Position numbers and translations under genes: made by a program. This document shows, piece by piece, positions 6,719-14,775 of a stretch of DNA of 15,122 nucleotides. Source of the DNA: an uncultured delta proteobacterium (GTDB taxonomy: Bacteria > Desulfobacterota > WTBG01 > CAIYCZ01); NCBI GenBank assembly GCA_903924805.1, contig CAIYCZ010000036.1, positions 1-15,122 on the forward strand, in the 5' to 3' direction. A model generated the notes under the pieces. That model searched no databases, was not told the origin of the DNA, and saw only the letters and a program-made list of their open reading frames with translations. Numbering within the stretch: the stretch's first letter is position 1; each line of letters starts with the position of its first letter.

Positions 6719-8851
6719 ATGAACCTGACAAAGGAAACGGTAATAAAAATTATTCTGCTTATTATTATAGCTGGAGCTATATACATAAACTCTCTCAGCG
6801 GCGATTTCGTCTGGGATGACACATCGCTGGTTGCTGAAAACAGGGAGTATTTTGAAGATGTTGTCAATTTAACTCAGGTGTTTCAAAAGCCCTATTTTGA
6901 GGTGCCGTACTATCGCCCTTTTCTCCTGACATCCTTTTTCCTTGATTACACTATCTGGGGAATCAATCCGCGCGGGTTTCACATAAGTAATGTGGTGTTA
7001 CATATTCTCAATACGCTGCTCGTCTTCGGGCTCATTTCCCAGCTTGGCTATTCCTCCAGCATATCTTTCTTTACGTCTGCCCTGTTTGCAGCCCATCCCG
7101 TCCAAACTGAAGCCATCGCATGGATAGCCGGAAGAAACGATTCCCTTATGGTCTTCTTTTTCCTTATCACATTCATTGGTATAGGTAAGGGGCGACGCCC
7201 ACAGAGCGTACCCCGGAAAATATACTGGTATATTATTTCGTTTGCGAGCTTTGGATGCGCTTTTCTGACCAAAGAAATGGCTATCATATTTTTACCACTT
7301 CTTATACTCGCGGATTTTTTCTATCACCGAAGGGTTTGGGGCTCATCCGCCCGTTATGAAACGATTGCGGTGTATGGCGTGTGTACAGTAATTACCCTTG
7401 GGTTTATTTTTTTCAGGAGTCTGATTTTCAGCGAATTTCCCACGCGGCTTTCCTTTATCCCTGAAAATTTTTCAACAGCAATAACAACCCCTCTGGCTGT
7501 TTATACCTATTATTTCAAAGTGCTGTTTTTCCCTTTCAACCTCACGGTGGCCCCGTCTTTTTCTTTCTCCGGGACGGCACTACATAGCACTGCATTTATA
7601 TTTGGAGTGTTTTTCATAAGCATTGCAGGGGCAGCGGTAGTACTGAAAAATGTTTTTAAAGAGGGTCTTTTTGGTATCCTCTGGGTGATTATTTATATTC
7701 TACCGGTTTCCGGTATTGTGTATACCGGAGTTACCATTCTGGAGCACCGGTTATATGGGGCAAGTATCGGATTTTGCCTTATGCTCGCTGCAGCCTGTCA
7801 GCGACTGTCTTACACTACCATACTAAAAAACAGCTCGCTGTGCAGACGCTATGGGTGGCAGGGAATTTTAATACTTATAGTGGCGGCCTATGCCTGTATA
7901 ACGGTGGAACGAAACAAGGTATGGAAAGATGATGTTTCCGTGTGGAGTGATACGCTGAAGAAATCGCCGGGTTCCCTGTGTGCTTTAAATAATCTTGGTC
8001 ATGCTCTAACTAAAAAGGGGAAATATGACCTTGCCATAACGCACTTAAACAGGGCCGTTACCATCAACCCGAAGGCTGAAAAAGTACATGGCAATCTGGG
8101 CTTTGCGTTTTATCGAAAAAAGGATTATCCAAAGGCGTTAGCTGCTTTTAAAAAGGTGCTGCAAATCAATCCGCGGTCAGCAGAGACATATAATAATATT
8201 GGAATGATTTCAAGAGACACCGGTGACTATAAAACAGCTTTTACCAATTTTCAAAAATCAATCGAGCTTAACCCCAAATTTGCGCAGGCATATATTAACC
8301 GGGCAAAGCTCTACATGGGGCAAGGAGAAAAGATAAAAGCGATTGCTGATTATCAGGCAGCGCTAAAACTGGCTCCCCATAACAGATCCGTTCTCAATGC
8401 TCTCGGGCTGTATTATGTGGATATGGGGCAATCAGACAGGGCTTTTGAATACTATCGCAGGGCACTGAACATTGATCCCGCTAATTATGAAGCGCTTAAC
8501 AATAGTGCGCTGTTATATATAAGGCTGAGAGACTATGAAAAAGCCTATCCGTTTCTTGAAAAAGCAATTGCTATTAGTCCGGATTTTCCTGAGCCCCATT
8601 TAAACCTGGGGATAGTTTTTTTTAATACCGGTAAAATTAATGAAGCAATTGGCGAATATACAAAGGCACTTAGTATAAACCCTGACTATATAGAAGCGCA
8701 CTTCAATATTGCCACCGCCCTGCTCCTGATGCCGGACAAGAAAGAGCAAGCTTTGTATCACTTCAAAAAGGTGCTTATATTGAAACCAGATTATAAGCAA
8801 AAAGACTTGGTAGAAAAAACCATTGCAGTCATTAGCAAAAAGAGCAAATGA
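6719..8851 (+). CDS. Multi-pass GT-C (TMTC-like) membrane protein with eight TPR repeats
   Basis: This 710-residue protein has two halves. Residues 1-400 hold about 11-12 membrane helices. The first external loop carries an acidic pair D33/D34 (FVWDD), and HPVQTEA at 126-132 is followed by WIAGRND; these match TMTC-type O-mannosyltransferase relatives of the GT-C fold. Residues about 420-692 hold eight consecutive TPR units, each ending in NP, AP, SP, DP or KP turns. Bacterial members are poorly characterised. Eukaryotic TMTC proteins transfer mannose to proteins from a lipid donor. The gene sits between pilS and the pilin, so a role in pilus or surface-protein glycosylation is reasonable but inferred. 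ATG 6719 has no clear ribosome site; GAAGAA at 6695-6700 is too distant. Confidence 0.82.
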   Translation: MNLTKETVIKIILLIIIAGAIYINSLSGDFVWDDTSLVAENREYFEDVVNLTQVFQKPYFEVPYYRPFLLTSFFLDYTIWGINPRGFHISNVVLHILNTLLVFGLISQLGYSSSISFFTSALFAAHPVQTEAIAWIAGRNDSLMVFFFLITFIGIGKGRRPQSVPRKIYWYIISFASFGCAFLTKEMAIIFLPLLILADFFYHRRVWGSSARYETIAVYGVCTVITLGFIFFRSLIFSEFPTRLSFIPENFSTAITTPLAVYTYYFKVLFFPFNLTVAPSFSFSGTALHSTAFIFGVFFISIAGAAVVLKNVFKEGLFGILWVIIYILPVSGIVYTGVTILEHRLYGASIGFCLMLAAACQRLSYTTILKNSSLCRRYGWQGILILIVAAYACITVERNKVWKDDVSVWSDTLKKSPGSLCALNNLGHALTKKGKYDLAITHLNRAVTINPKAEKVHGNLGFAFYRKKDYPKALAAFKKVLQINPRSAETYNNIGMISRDTGDYKTAFTNFQKSIELNPKFAQAYINRAKLYMGQGEKIKAIADYQAALKLAPHNRSVLNALGLYYVDMGQSDRAFEYYRRALNIDPANYEALNNSALLYIRLRDYEKAYPFLEKAIAISPDFPEPHLNLGIVFFNTGKINEAIGEYTKALSINPDYIEAHFNIATALLLMPDKKEQALYHFKKVLILKPDYKQKDLVEKTIAVISKKSK

Positions 8852-8885
8852 CAAATTTCGGCTCTTTGTATGACAAAAATTGTCA
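8849..8885. promoter_or_regulatory. Candidate activator (PilR) binding sites upstream of the pilin promoter
   Basis: TGACAAA occurs at 8849-8855 and again at 8871-8877. The second copy forms a perfect inverted repeat TGACAA-AAA-TTGTCA (8871-8885). These lie about 90-125 bases upstream of the sigma-54 promoter, a normal distance for an enhancer-binding activator. Pseudomonas PilR sites include a TGTC core, which is present in each half-site. Binding by the PilR in this window is inferred. Confidence 0.45.
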
Positions 8886-8972
8886 CTGCCCTTCCCGTTG
8901 CAGACGAAATTGTTCAGCGAGTTTTGCTGTAGTTATACGTAAATACATTATTAATTTATTGCATAACAAGCT

Positions 8973-8987
8973 TGGCACAGAGATTGC
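8973..8987 (+). promoter_or_regulatory. Sigma-54 (-24/-12) promoter of the pilin gene
   Basis: TGGCAC at 8973-8978, five bases, then a -12 element with TTGC at 8984-8987. The GG and GC dinucleotides have the exact spacing of the consensus TGGCACN5TTGC, with no mismatch. Predicted transcript start is near 8999, about 133 bases before the pilin ATG at 9132. The sigma-54 activator and kinase genes are the nearest upstream regulators. Confidence 0.9.
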
Positions 8988-9118
8988 CATTAAAAGTGGT
9001 CAAAGACTACAATTTATGAAAACAAAAAAATGGCAAGAAGGAGAGGGGAGGTGAAACGGTAAAAAAAAGATATTAAAGAAAAACTGTTTTTAATTAACTA
9101 TTAACAAACATTTAAATT

Positions 9119-9123
9119 GGAGG
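9119..9123 (+). promoter_or_regulatory. Pilin ribosome binding site
   Basis: GGAGG at 9119-9123 lies eight bases before ATG 9132 and fixes that codon as the start. An in-frame TTG at 9117 overlaps this site and cannot use it. A stronger-looking purine tract further upstream (9036-9053) does not front any sizeable ORF. Confidence 0.85.
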
Positions 9124-9131
9124 TATTTACA

Positions 9132-9584
9132 ATGCTTTTAAAAACGAGACATGAAAAAGGTTTTACCCTTATTGAATTGATGATCGTCGTGGCAATCATT
9201 GGTATTCTTGCTGCCATTGCAGTTCCTAACTTTATTGCTTACCGTGATAAATCACGCATTGCAGCAGGTATCGGCACTTCCGAGTCAATCAGAGGTGCAC
9301 TTGCCGGTTACGCAGCAACCTCAACGGGAAACCTTTTCCCGGCTACGCTCGCAGACTGGGCTGCGCTGAAAGGAACCTGCAATGAAAACGGAGCTACATT
9401 AAAAGATATGGACGTGCAGGGCTTTTCAGCATTTGTTTATCAATCACGGTCAGCTATTGGTGCAGGAGACCCAAATGAACCGGGCAACTATCTCATTACC
9501 TTAACCGTATCAGGTGTATCTGGTACATTGACCGGTGCCAAAATCGAAGTAAGCCCCTCTGGCATTGAAAAATGGACTTATTAA
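9132..9584 (+). CDS. pilA: Type IV major pilin (prepilin)
   Basis: The prepilin has 150 residues. A ten-residue positively charged leader ends in ...HEKG and is cut before F1 (KG|FTLIE) by prepilin peptidase, leaving 140 residues. Mature E5, needed for assembly and methylation, is present, followed by the hydrophobic N-terminal helix and VPNFIAYRDKS. F1, F24 and Y27 match positions in Geobacter PilA; Y32 there is Arg here. The globular part (about residues 33-140) is rich in Ser, Thr and Gly and has only one Cys, so the C-terminal disulfide loop common in Pseudomonas and Neisseria pilins is absent. It has its own sigma-54 promoter and strong terminator, consistent with a highly expressed single-gene unit. 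A minor pilin or pseudopilin is less likely given that promoter. Confidence 0.93.
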   Translation: MLLKTRHEKGFTLIELMIVVAIIGILAAIAVPNFIAYRDKSRIAAGIGTSESIRGALAGYAATSTGNLFPATLADWAALKGTCNENGATLKDMDVQGFSAFVYQSRSAIGAGDPNEPGNYLITLTVSGVSGTLTGAKIEVSPSGIEKWTY

Positions 9585-9626
9585 TACTACTGATTACCGA
9601 TTGCTGATAGCCAACCATTCATGTAT

Positions 9627-9668
9627 AAAAGAGCAGAAGCTGATTTAAATTAAGCTTCTGCTCTTTTT
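9627..9668 (+). terminator. Strong intrinsic terminator after the pilin
   Basis: AAAAGAGCAGAAGCT (9627-9641) pairs perfectly over 15 positions with AGCTTCTGCTCTTTT (9653-9667), with an 11-base loop and a closing T-run to 9668. It ends the pilin transcript and probably limits, without fully blocking, transcription into the glycosylation genes downstream. Confidence 0.93.
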
Positions 9669-9684
9669 ATATTATATAATAGAT

Positions 9685-9690
9685 AGGGAA
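9685..9690 (+). promoter_or_regulatory. Ribosome binding site for the Wzy_C-like gene
   Basis: AGGGAA at 9685-9690 lies six bases before a TTG codon at 9697 and twelve before GTG 9703, which favours TTG as the start. A TATAAT at 9675-9680 could be a -10 box, but its -35 position would fall within the terminator stem and is not convincing. Confidence 0.5.
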
Positions 9691-9696
9691 CAGTCT

Positions 9697-11076
9697 TTGA
9701 TAGTGCAGACATTATTTGCCGATGCTGATCATAAAAATAAAAACAATGATTTTGGAATTATAGATACCATAATCAAAATCTGCCTTTTTTTTATTCTTGC
9801 CGGTGTCCCGCTTATAATAAATCCGTTTGCTTTTGACTACTGGTACAAGCCCAAAATTGATTCAATTTACTGTCTGCTCATAATTCTTGCTATTGCAGCA
9901 GGTATTAAATATATTTCCCTTAAAAAAAACCTGCCGGTAAAAGGTAATCCGCTTATTATTCCTCTGATCATATACGGGATAGCAAGTGTTGTATCAACCA
10001 TCTTCTCGATAGATACAACGATTAGCATTTATGGTGACCTGTTCAGAGAAGAAGGGATCTTCACCATTATTTCCTACCTTATAATAACCATTATTTTTTC
10101 TACGGTCATTGCATCAGAAGATCAGCTCCATGCTCTGCTCAGAGGGCTCCTTATATCCGCCGCACTGGTATCATTATATGCACTTATGCAGTATGCAGGC
10201 TATAACCCTACCGAGCATTTTATACCGCAATTCAGGGGGGTTGAAAATCGGCCCGGCAGCACCATCGGCAATCCTAATTTTCTTGGCAAATTTCTGGTTC
10301 TCATCGTGCCGCTATTCATGGTGAAGTATATTATAACTGAGAAGCGCACTGAAAAGCTGCTTTTACTGACGGGGTGCAGTATTTCCCTTGGCGCTCTTAT
10401 TGTCACATTCACCAGGGCAAGCTGGTTCAGCTTTTTTATCAGCCTGGTAGTGCTGGGGGTTTTACTGAGGGCAAAAATATCATGGCGTAATCAAAAGGGG
10501 CTCTGGGCACTACCAGTTTTTATTCTCTGTTTCATTGCATTTGTAGAGTTGCGGTCTCCTGCACAAAAAACGACACCTGACCAAAAGGTTATGCCAACGA
10601 TAAGCAAAAAAATAGAGACCACGTTTGATGTAAAGCAGGGGGGCATAGGGGGAAGGCTGTATCTGTGGGAAAAAGCTCTTATGGTTATTAAAGAAAGACC
10701 ATTGACAGGATACGGACTGGATACTCACGGCATAGCCATGCAACGCTTTAATCTGGAATATGCACGGAAATTTGCACATTCTGGGATTCTTGACCGTGCC
10801 CATAACAATTACCTGGATATTGCTATTGCCCAGGGGATGATTGGCCTCTTTGCCTACCTCTCTATTATAGTAACCTTTGTAGTCTGGCTCATAAAGGCAC
10901 TGCGAGCAGAGGAACGCCCGGAACAGAAGATACTGTATTGCGGTATTTTCGCTGCGGTTTGCGGCTACCTGCTGAACGATTTTTTTATATTCAGCGTTGT
11001 CTCTGTCTCCCCCACCTTCTGGGCATTACTGGGAATAACTGTTTCAATGAAACGGCTTGCTACAGGGCAGGCCTGA
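9697..11076 (+). CDS. O-antigen ligase / O-oligosaccharyltransferase-like (Wzy_C) membrane protein
   Basis: This 459-residue protein has about 11-12 membrane helices and one large extracytoplasmic loop (about 283-375). Wzy_C family marks are NRPGSTIGNPNFLGKF before a helix, TRASWF at the start of another, GYGLDTHG, and RAHNNYLD with R367 and H369; an Arg and His in this loop are important in WaaL-type ligases. Family members transfer lipid-linked glycans to lipid A core (WaaL), polymerise O units (Wzy) or attach glycans to pilin (PglL, TfpO/PilO). It is the first gene after the pilin, the place tfpO takes in some Pseudomonas strains, so pilin O-glycosylation is an attractive inference. Sequence alone does not separate these activities. 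Start TTG 9697 follows AGGGAA. Confidence 0.85.
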   Translation: MIVQTLFADADHKNKNNDFGIIDTIIKICLFFILAGVPLIINPFAFDYWYKPKIDSIYCLLIILAIAAGIKYISLKKNLPVKGNPLIIPLIIYGIASVVSTIFSIDTTISIYGDLFREEGIFTIISYLIITIIFSTVIASEDQLHALLRGLLISAALVSLYALMQYAGYNPTEHFIPQFRGVENRPGSTIGNPNFLGKFLVLIVPLFMVKYIITEKRTEKLLLLTGCSISLGALIVTFTRASWFSFFISLVVLGVLLRAKISWRNQKGLWALPVFILCFIAFVELRSPAQKTTPDQKVMPTISKKIETTFDVKQGGIGGRLYLWEKALMVIKERPLTGYGLDTHGIAMQRFNLEYARKFAHSGILDRAHNNYLDIAIAQGMIGLFAYLSIIVTFVVWLIKALRAEERPEQKILYCGIFAAVCGYLLNDFFIFSVVSVSPTFWALLGITVSMKRLATGQA

Positions 11077-11129
11077 AAGCTCACCATTCAAAAGTCATTG
11101 TTAGAAAATATTTTATATAAGCGTGTTCT

Positions 11130-12296
11130 ATGAACGCACCTGGTGCAAAACCACTCACAATCCTTTTTATTATTCGATATTTCCATCCCTATATCGGTGG
11201 CATGGAGAAGAAGACGTTAGGCCTTGCCTCAAAGCTGATGCAACGTGGGGTACCCGTTGAGGTTGTGACCAGCAGATTTTACGGAACTTGGCCGCAACAT
11301 GAACTGGTTAAAGGTGTCTCCGTTTGCAGGCTACCGTCGCCCCGAATTAAAATTATTGGTGCTTTTGTTTTCCTTATATCCCTGTTCACGTATCTGCTTA
11401 AGAATAGATCCCGCATTGCAATTATCCAAACCTTTCAGGTTGGTTATTGTTCAGCTGTGGCCATTCTGATAGGGAGAATTCTTTCTAAGCCTACGCTGCT
11501 CAATCTTGCATGCAGCGGCAGAGGAGGCGATATTTACAGACATACAAGAACCCCGTGGGGGAGGGTATTCCTCCTGTTGTGCGGTTATGCCTCGCGGATT
11601 GTTATTTTAAACAGGGAAATGCTCCAGGAACTGCAAACCATTTCCTATAATCCTCACCGCGTGGTATATATCCCCAATGGGGTTGATCTGACGATTTATT
11701 GTGAGTCTTACGAACGGGAATCTTTAAGAAAGCAGCTGGGAATAACTGAAGAAAAAGTTATTCTCTATACCGGACGGCTTGCCCGGCAGAAAGGCCTCGA
11801 GTTTCTTATACATGCTTTTGCCAGCCTTTCGGTGGTTATACCGGTAAAGCTCTATATCATGGGAAGCGGACGCGAGCTCCCCAGACTAAAGAGGCTTGTC
11901 AAACAGTATGACGCAGAACATCGAATCAAAATCCTCCCCGCGGTTGAAGAGGTGGTTACGTATCTGCAGATTGCTGATATTTTTGTAATGCCATCATTGT
12001 ATGAAGGTCTGTCTAACTCAATTCTGGAGGCTATGGCATGTGCAGTTCCTGTTGTCGCAACACGGGTTGAAGGAAATGTGGGGCTCATTGAGGATGGCGT
12101 CACCGGGGTACTGGTGTCCCGCGACCATCACCAAAACCTGACCGCTGCCCTTACCTTTCTTTTGGAGCATCCTGATAAGGCCAGGGAGCTCGGACTCAAA
12201 GCGAAACAGGCAGTCCATGAGAAATATGACTTGCGGATTGTTGCAGAGCAGTATCAAGCCCTGTACAGCACGGTAACCCAGAAAATCGCGCGATGA
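11130..12296 (+). CDS. Glycosyltransferase family 4 (GT-B fold)
   Basis: This 388-residue cytoplasmic glycosyltransferase probably adds a sugar from a nucleotide donor to a lipid-linked or other glycan. The N-terminal half has YFHPYIGGMEKKTLGLA, a glycine-rich acceptor-side loop typical of GT4. The C-terminal half has IPNGVDL, LYTGRLARQKGLEFLI and the EX7E donor-site motif (E292 to E300 in EGLSNSILE), followed by AVPVVAT and IEDGVTGVLV. All are intact. It starts at ATG 11130, 53 bases after the Wzy_C-like gene, with no strong ribosome site. Its stop overlaps the next start (ATGA), so the two are coupled. Substrate and linkage cannot be read from sequence. Confidence 0.92.
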   Translation: MNAPGAKPLTILFIIRYFHPYIGGMEKKTLGLASKLMQRGVPVEVVTSRFYGTWPQHELVKGVSVCRLPSPRIKIIGAFVFLISLFTYLLKNRSRIAIIQTFQVGYCSAVAILIGRILSKPTLLNLACSGRGGDIYRHTRTPWGRVFLLLCGYASRIVILNREMLQELQTISYNPHRVVYIPNGVDLTIYCESYERESLRKQLGITEEKVILYTGRLARQKGLEFLIHAFASLSVVIPVKLYIMGSGRELPRLKRLVKQYDAEHRIKILPAVEEVVTYLQIADIFVMPSLYEGLSNSILEAMACAVPVVATRVEGNVGLIEDGVTGVLVSRDHHQNLTAALTFLLEHPDKARELGLKAKQAVHEKYDLRIVAEQYQALYSTVTQKIAR

Positions 12297-14746
12297 GAAA
12301 AAATGCCGTCCCCATACTTCTGTTAACGTTTATTGCCATTCTGTACTTTGCGCCGGTTATTTTTTCCCACAACACATTTATTGCGCGCGATATTTATATC
12401 TTTTACAACCCTAAACACTTTTTCGCCGCAGAAAACATAAAGGGAGGGACCATTCCCTTGTGGAACCCGTATCTTGCCTGCGGCATTCCTTTCCAGGCAA
12501 ATGTCCAGAGCTGTATTTTTTATCCCTTAAGCAGTATCTATTATCTGCTCCCCTTTCAACTCGGTTATAAATATTTTATCATCGTGCACTACCTGCTTGG
12601 AAGCTTGTTTATGTTTTTTCTGATGCGGGAGTGGGGCTGCAGCCGCTATGGTTCACTGTTTGCCAGTGTAGTGTTTGCGTACGGGGGATATCTTGCATCA
12701 ATTCTTGACAATGTGTGCTTCCTTGCTGCAGCTATCTGGCTTCCGTTTATTTTATTATTTCACCACCGGGCACTGGCGACGGGGTATTTTCTCTATTCCC
12801 TTGTCACCGCTTTAGGTATTGCCCTTCAGATATATGCAGGAGACGCATCATTTTATGTGGTGTCAACATTTCTCTGCATAGTACTGTATACGCTTTTCTG
12901 GCCGGCAATGAACCATAGTTCCCATCCGTCCACAAGTCGGCTGAGGGCCTGGGGATTATTGTTGTGTGCCATCACAGCAGGGCTTCTTCTTGCATCAGCT
13001 CAGCTTGTCCCTATGGTTGAACTGGTTATACATTCAACCCGTTTTGAAGGGCTGCGGTATGAGACGGTAGTGAAATGGTCCTATCATCCCCTTGAGTTTT
13101 TTCAGCTGCTCGTTCCCTATATTTTTGGCTCAACCGTTCCTGAAACACGATGGTTCGGGCAGTTGTGGCTGGACACGTTATATATTGGTATCTTCCCTCT
13201 GATGCTTACGGTGTTATATGTCTGCTATTGCAGAAGGCGTATAAACTATTTTTTATTTACCTTCCTGTTGTGCGGATGTTTTTTCGCCACCGGTGAGCAT
13301 AATCCGCTTATTTTTTATTGCTATCAATTCATTCCCGGGATGAAAATGCTCCAGTACCCGGTTAAATTCCTGTTCCCTGTCGCTTTTTCTCTGTCAGTAA
13401 TGGCGGGGATGGGAGCCGCGTATCTCATGGATGACCTGAAGTACGGCCCCGCAGTAACGAGATATCTGCTGGGCTTTGTTCTGTTGCTTTGTTTTTTAGT
13501 GGGGGCTCTGGTGGCAGGAATGATGTTCAAGCAGCAGATATACGGATATTTTCAGAGTATCTACCCAAACACACCCTATTATCTCAGTATCCAAAAGGAA
13601 TGTTTCATACTTTTTTTCAAGGGCCTGTCGACATCTGTTCTGATCTTCGCACTGGTTTTTATGGTTATGGGCGGGCTGTTTACCGGGAGATTAAGAAGAC
13701 CACTCAGCCGGTATATACTATTTGGAATAATGCTTGTTGATCTGGCAGTTATCGGGAAACCCCGGGAACCGTATGTGCCGGAATCACTTATGACTCACAG
13801 CAACCCTACCGTTGAGTTCCTTAAAAACGATGCATCCCTTTATCGCACCTTTTCTCTTTCCTATGTTGCAAACCAGCGCAGCTTTCTGCATCTCTTTAAT
13901 GTTAATTTTGAAAGACTGTACCAGGCATTTCAAGAAGAGCTGCTGCCAAATTTGAATATGTATTATCACATCTCCTCGGCAGATGAATATACCGAGATAC
14001 TTAATAAAAAATTTTACCACATCTTCAATCCGGTGCAGACCTCTTTTGAGTCTGAGAAGCTCTCCCCGGAGGCACGGACGTATCGGGACAAAATCTTAAA
14101 CCTGCTTAATGTAAAATATATTATCAGCCCGTTTGCCATTAAGGAGTCCGACTTCAGGCTCATTCGGGAAGGTCCTATAAAAATTTATGAAAATCCCGGC
14201 TGTATGCCGCGGGCGTTCTTTGTGGAAAAACTGCAGCTGGTTGAAAGCGAAGCAGAGGTGCTGCGCAGCATGAATCAGGCGTCATTTGACCCGCAGAACA
14301 TGGTTTATATTTCCAAAAAAGAAGCGGAAAAACTTCAGGGACAATTTATCCCCTCCTTTGCTGCCCCCGGACAGAAGCCTTTTACCGGCTCCGTCAGGTT
14401 TATTGATTATCAAACAAATTCCATTTCGCTGAAAGCACAGTTAAATAAAGCACGATTCCTGGTTATCTCTGACAACTATTTCCCCGGCTGGAGAGCATAC
14501 GTTGATGGAGTGGAACGGCCCTTGTTGCGGATAGATTATACGCTCCGGGGATTGCTTCTTGATGCAGGCGAGCATGACATCACGCTGGTGTATTGGCCGC
14601 TAAGCTTTGTTATCGGTGTCAGCATTTCTTTGATAACAGGGTTCATGATGGTGGTGAGCATCCTCGTACTGATAAAACAGGGAAGGCTTTCTCCATGCAG
14701 GCAGGGCGCCAACCCGGCACACGCTGATAATAGGGCATGCCGTTGA
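12293..14746 (+). CDS. YfhO-like multi-pass membrane protein (GT-C type)
   Basis: This 817-residue membrane protein begins with a signal-anchor helix (about 5-24). RD at 32-33 and the block IPLWNPYLACGIPF starting near 54 match the first external loop of YfhO-family proteins. About 12 further helices follow. A long extracytoplasmic segment (about 500-760) contains DNYFPGWRAYVDG from residue 727, the usual YfhO C-terminal signature, then a last helix near 765-790. YfhO relatives in Firmicutes modify lipoteichoic acid. In diderms they occur in surface-glycan clusters with unknown acceptors. It overlaps the GT4 gene by four bases (ATGA) and is followed after 29 bases by another GT-C gene, so all three likely form one transcript. 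Confidence 0.85.
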   Translation: MRKNAVPILLLTFIAILYFAPVIFSHNTFIARDIYIFYNPKHFFAAENIKGGTIPLWNPYLACGIPFQANVQSCIFYPLSSIYYLLPFQLGYKYFIIVHYLLGSLFMFFLMREWGCSRYGSLFASVVFAYGGYLASILDNVCFLAAAIWLPFILLFHHRALATGYFLYSLVTALGIALQIYAGDASFYVVSTFLCIVLYTLFWPAMNHSSHPSTSRLRAWGLLLCAITAGLLLASAQLVPMVELVIHSTRFEGLRYETVVKWSYHPLEFFQLLVPYIFGSTVPETRWFGQLWLDTLYIGIFPLMLTVLYVCYCRRRINYFLFTFLLCGCFFATGEHNPLIFYCYQFIPGMKMLQYPVKFLFPVAFSLSVMAGMGAAYLMDDLKYGPAVTRYLLGFVLLLCFLVGALVAGMMFKQQIYGYFQSIYPNTPYYLSIQKECFILFFKGLSTSVLIFALVFMVMGGLFTGRLRRPLSRYILFGIMLVDLAVIGKPREPYVPESLMTHSNPTVEFLKNDASLYRTFSLSYVANQRSFLHLFNVNFERLYQAFQEELLPNLNMYYHISSADEYTEILNKKFYHIFNPVQTSFESEKLSPEARTYRDKILNLLNVKYIISPFAIKESDFRLIREGPIKIYENPGCMPRAFFVEKLQLVESEAEVLRSMNQASFDPQNMVYISKKEAEKLQGQFIPSFAAPGQKPFTGSVRFIDYQTNSISLKAQLNKARFLVISDNYFPGWRAYVDGVERPLLRIDYTLRGLLLDAGEHDITLVYWPLSFVIGVSISLITGFMMVVSILVLIKQGRLSPCRQGANPAHADNRACR

Positions 14747-14775
14747 ATCCAGCACCGTGGCAGACCGTATAAAAC

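Noticed and set aside
8848..9054. 68-codon plus-strand ORF after the TPR gene
   Set aside because: It contains the activator sites and the whole sigma-54 promoter, has no ribosome site or family resemblance, and its composition looks non-coding.
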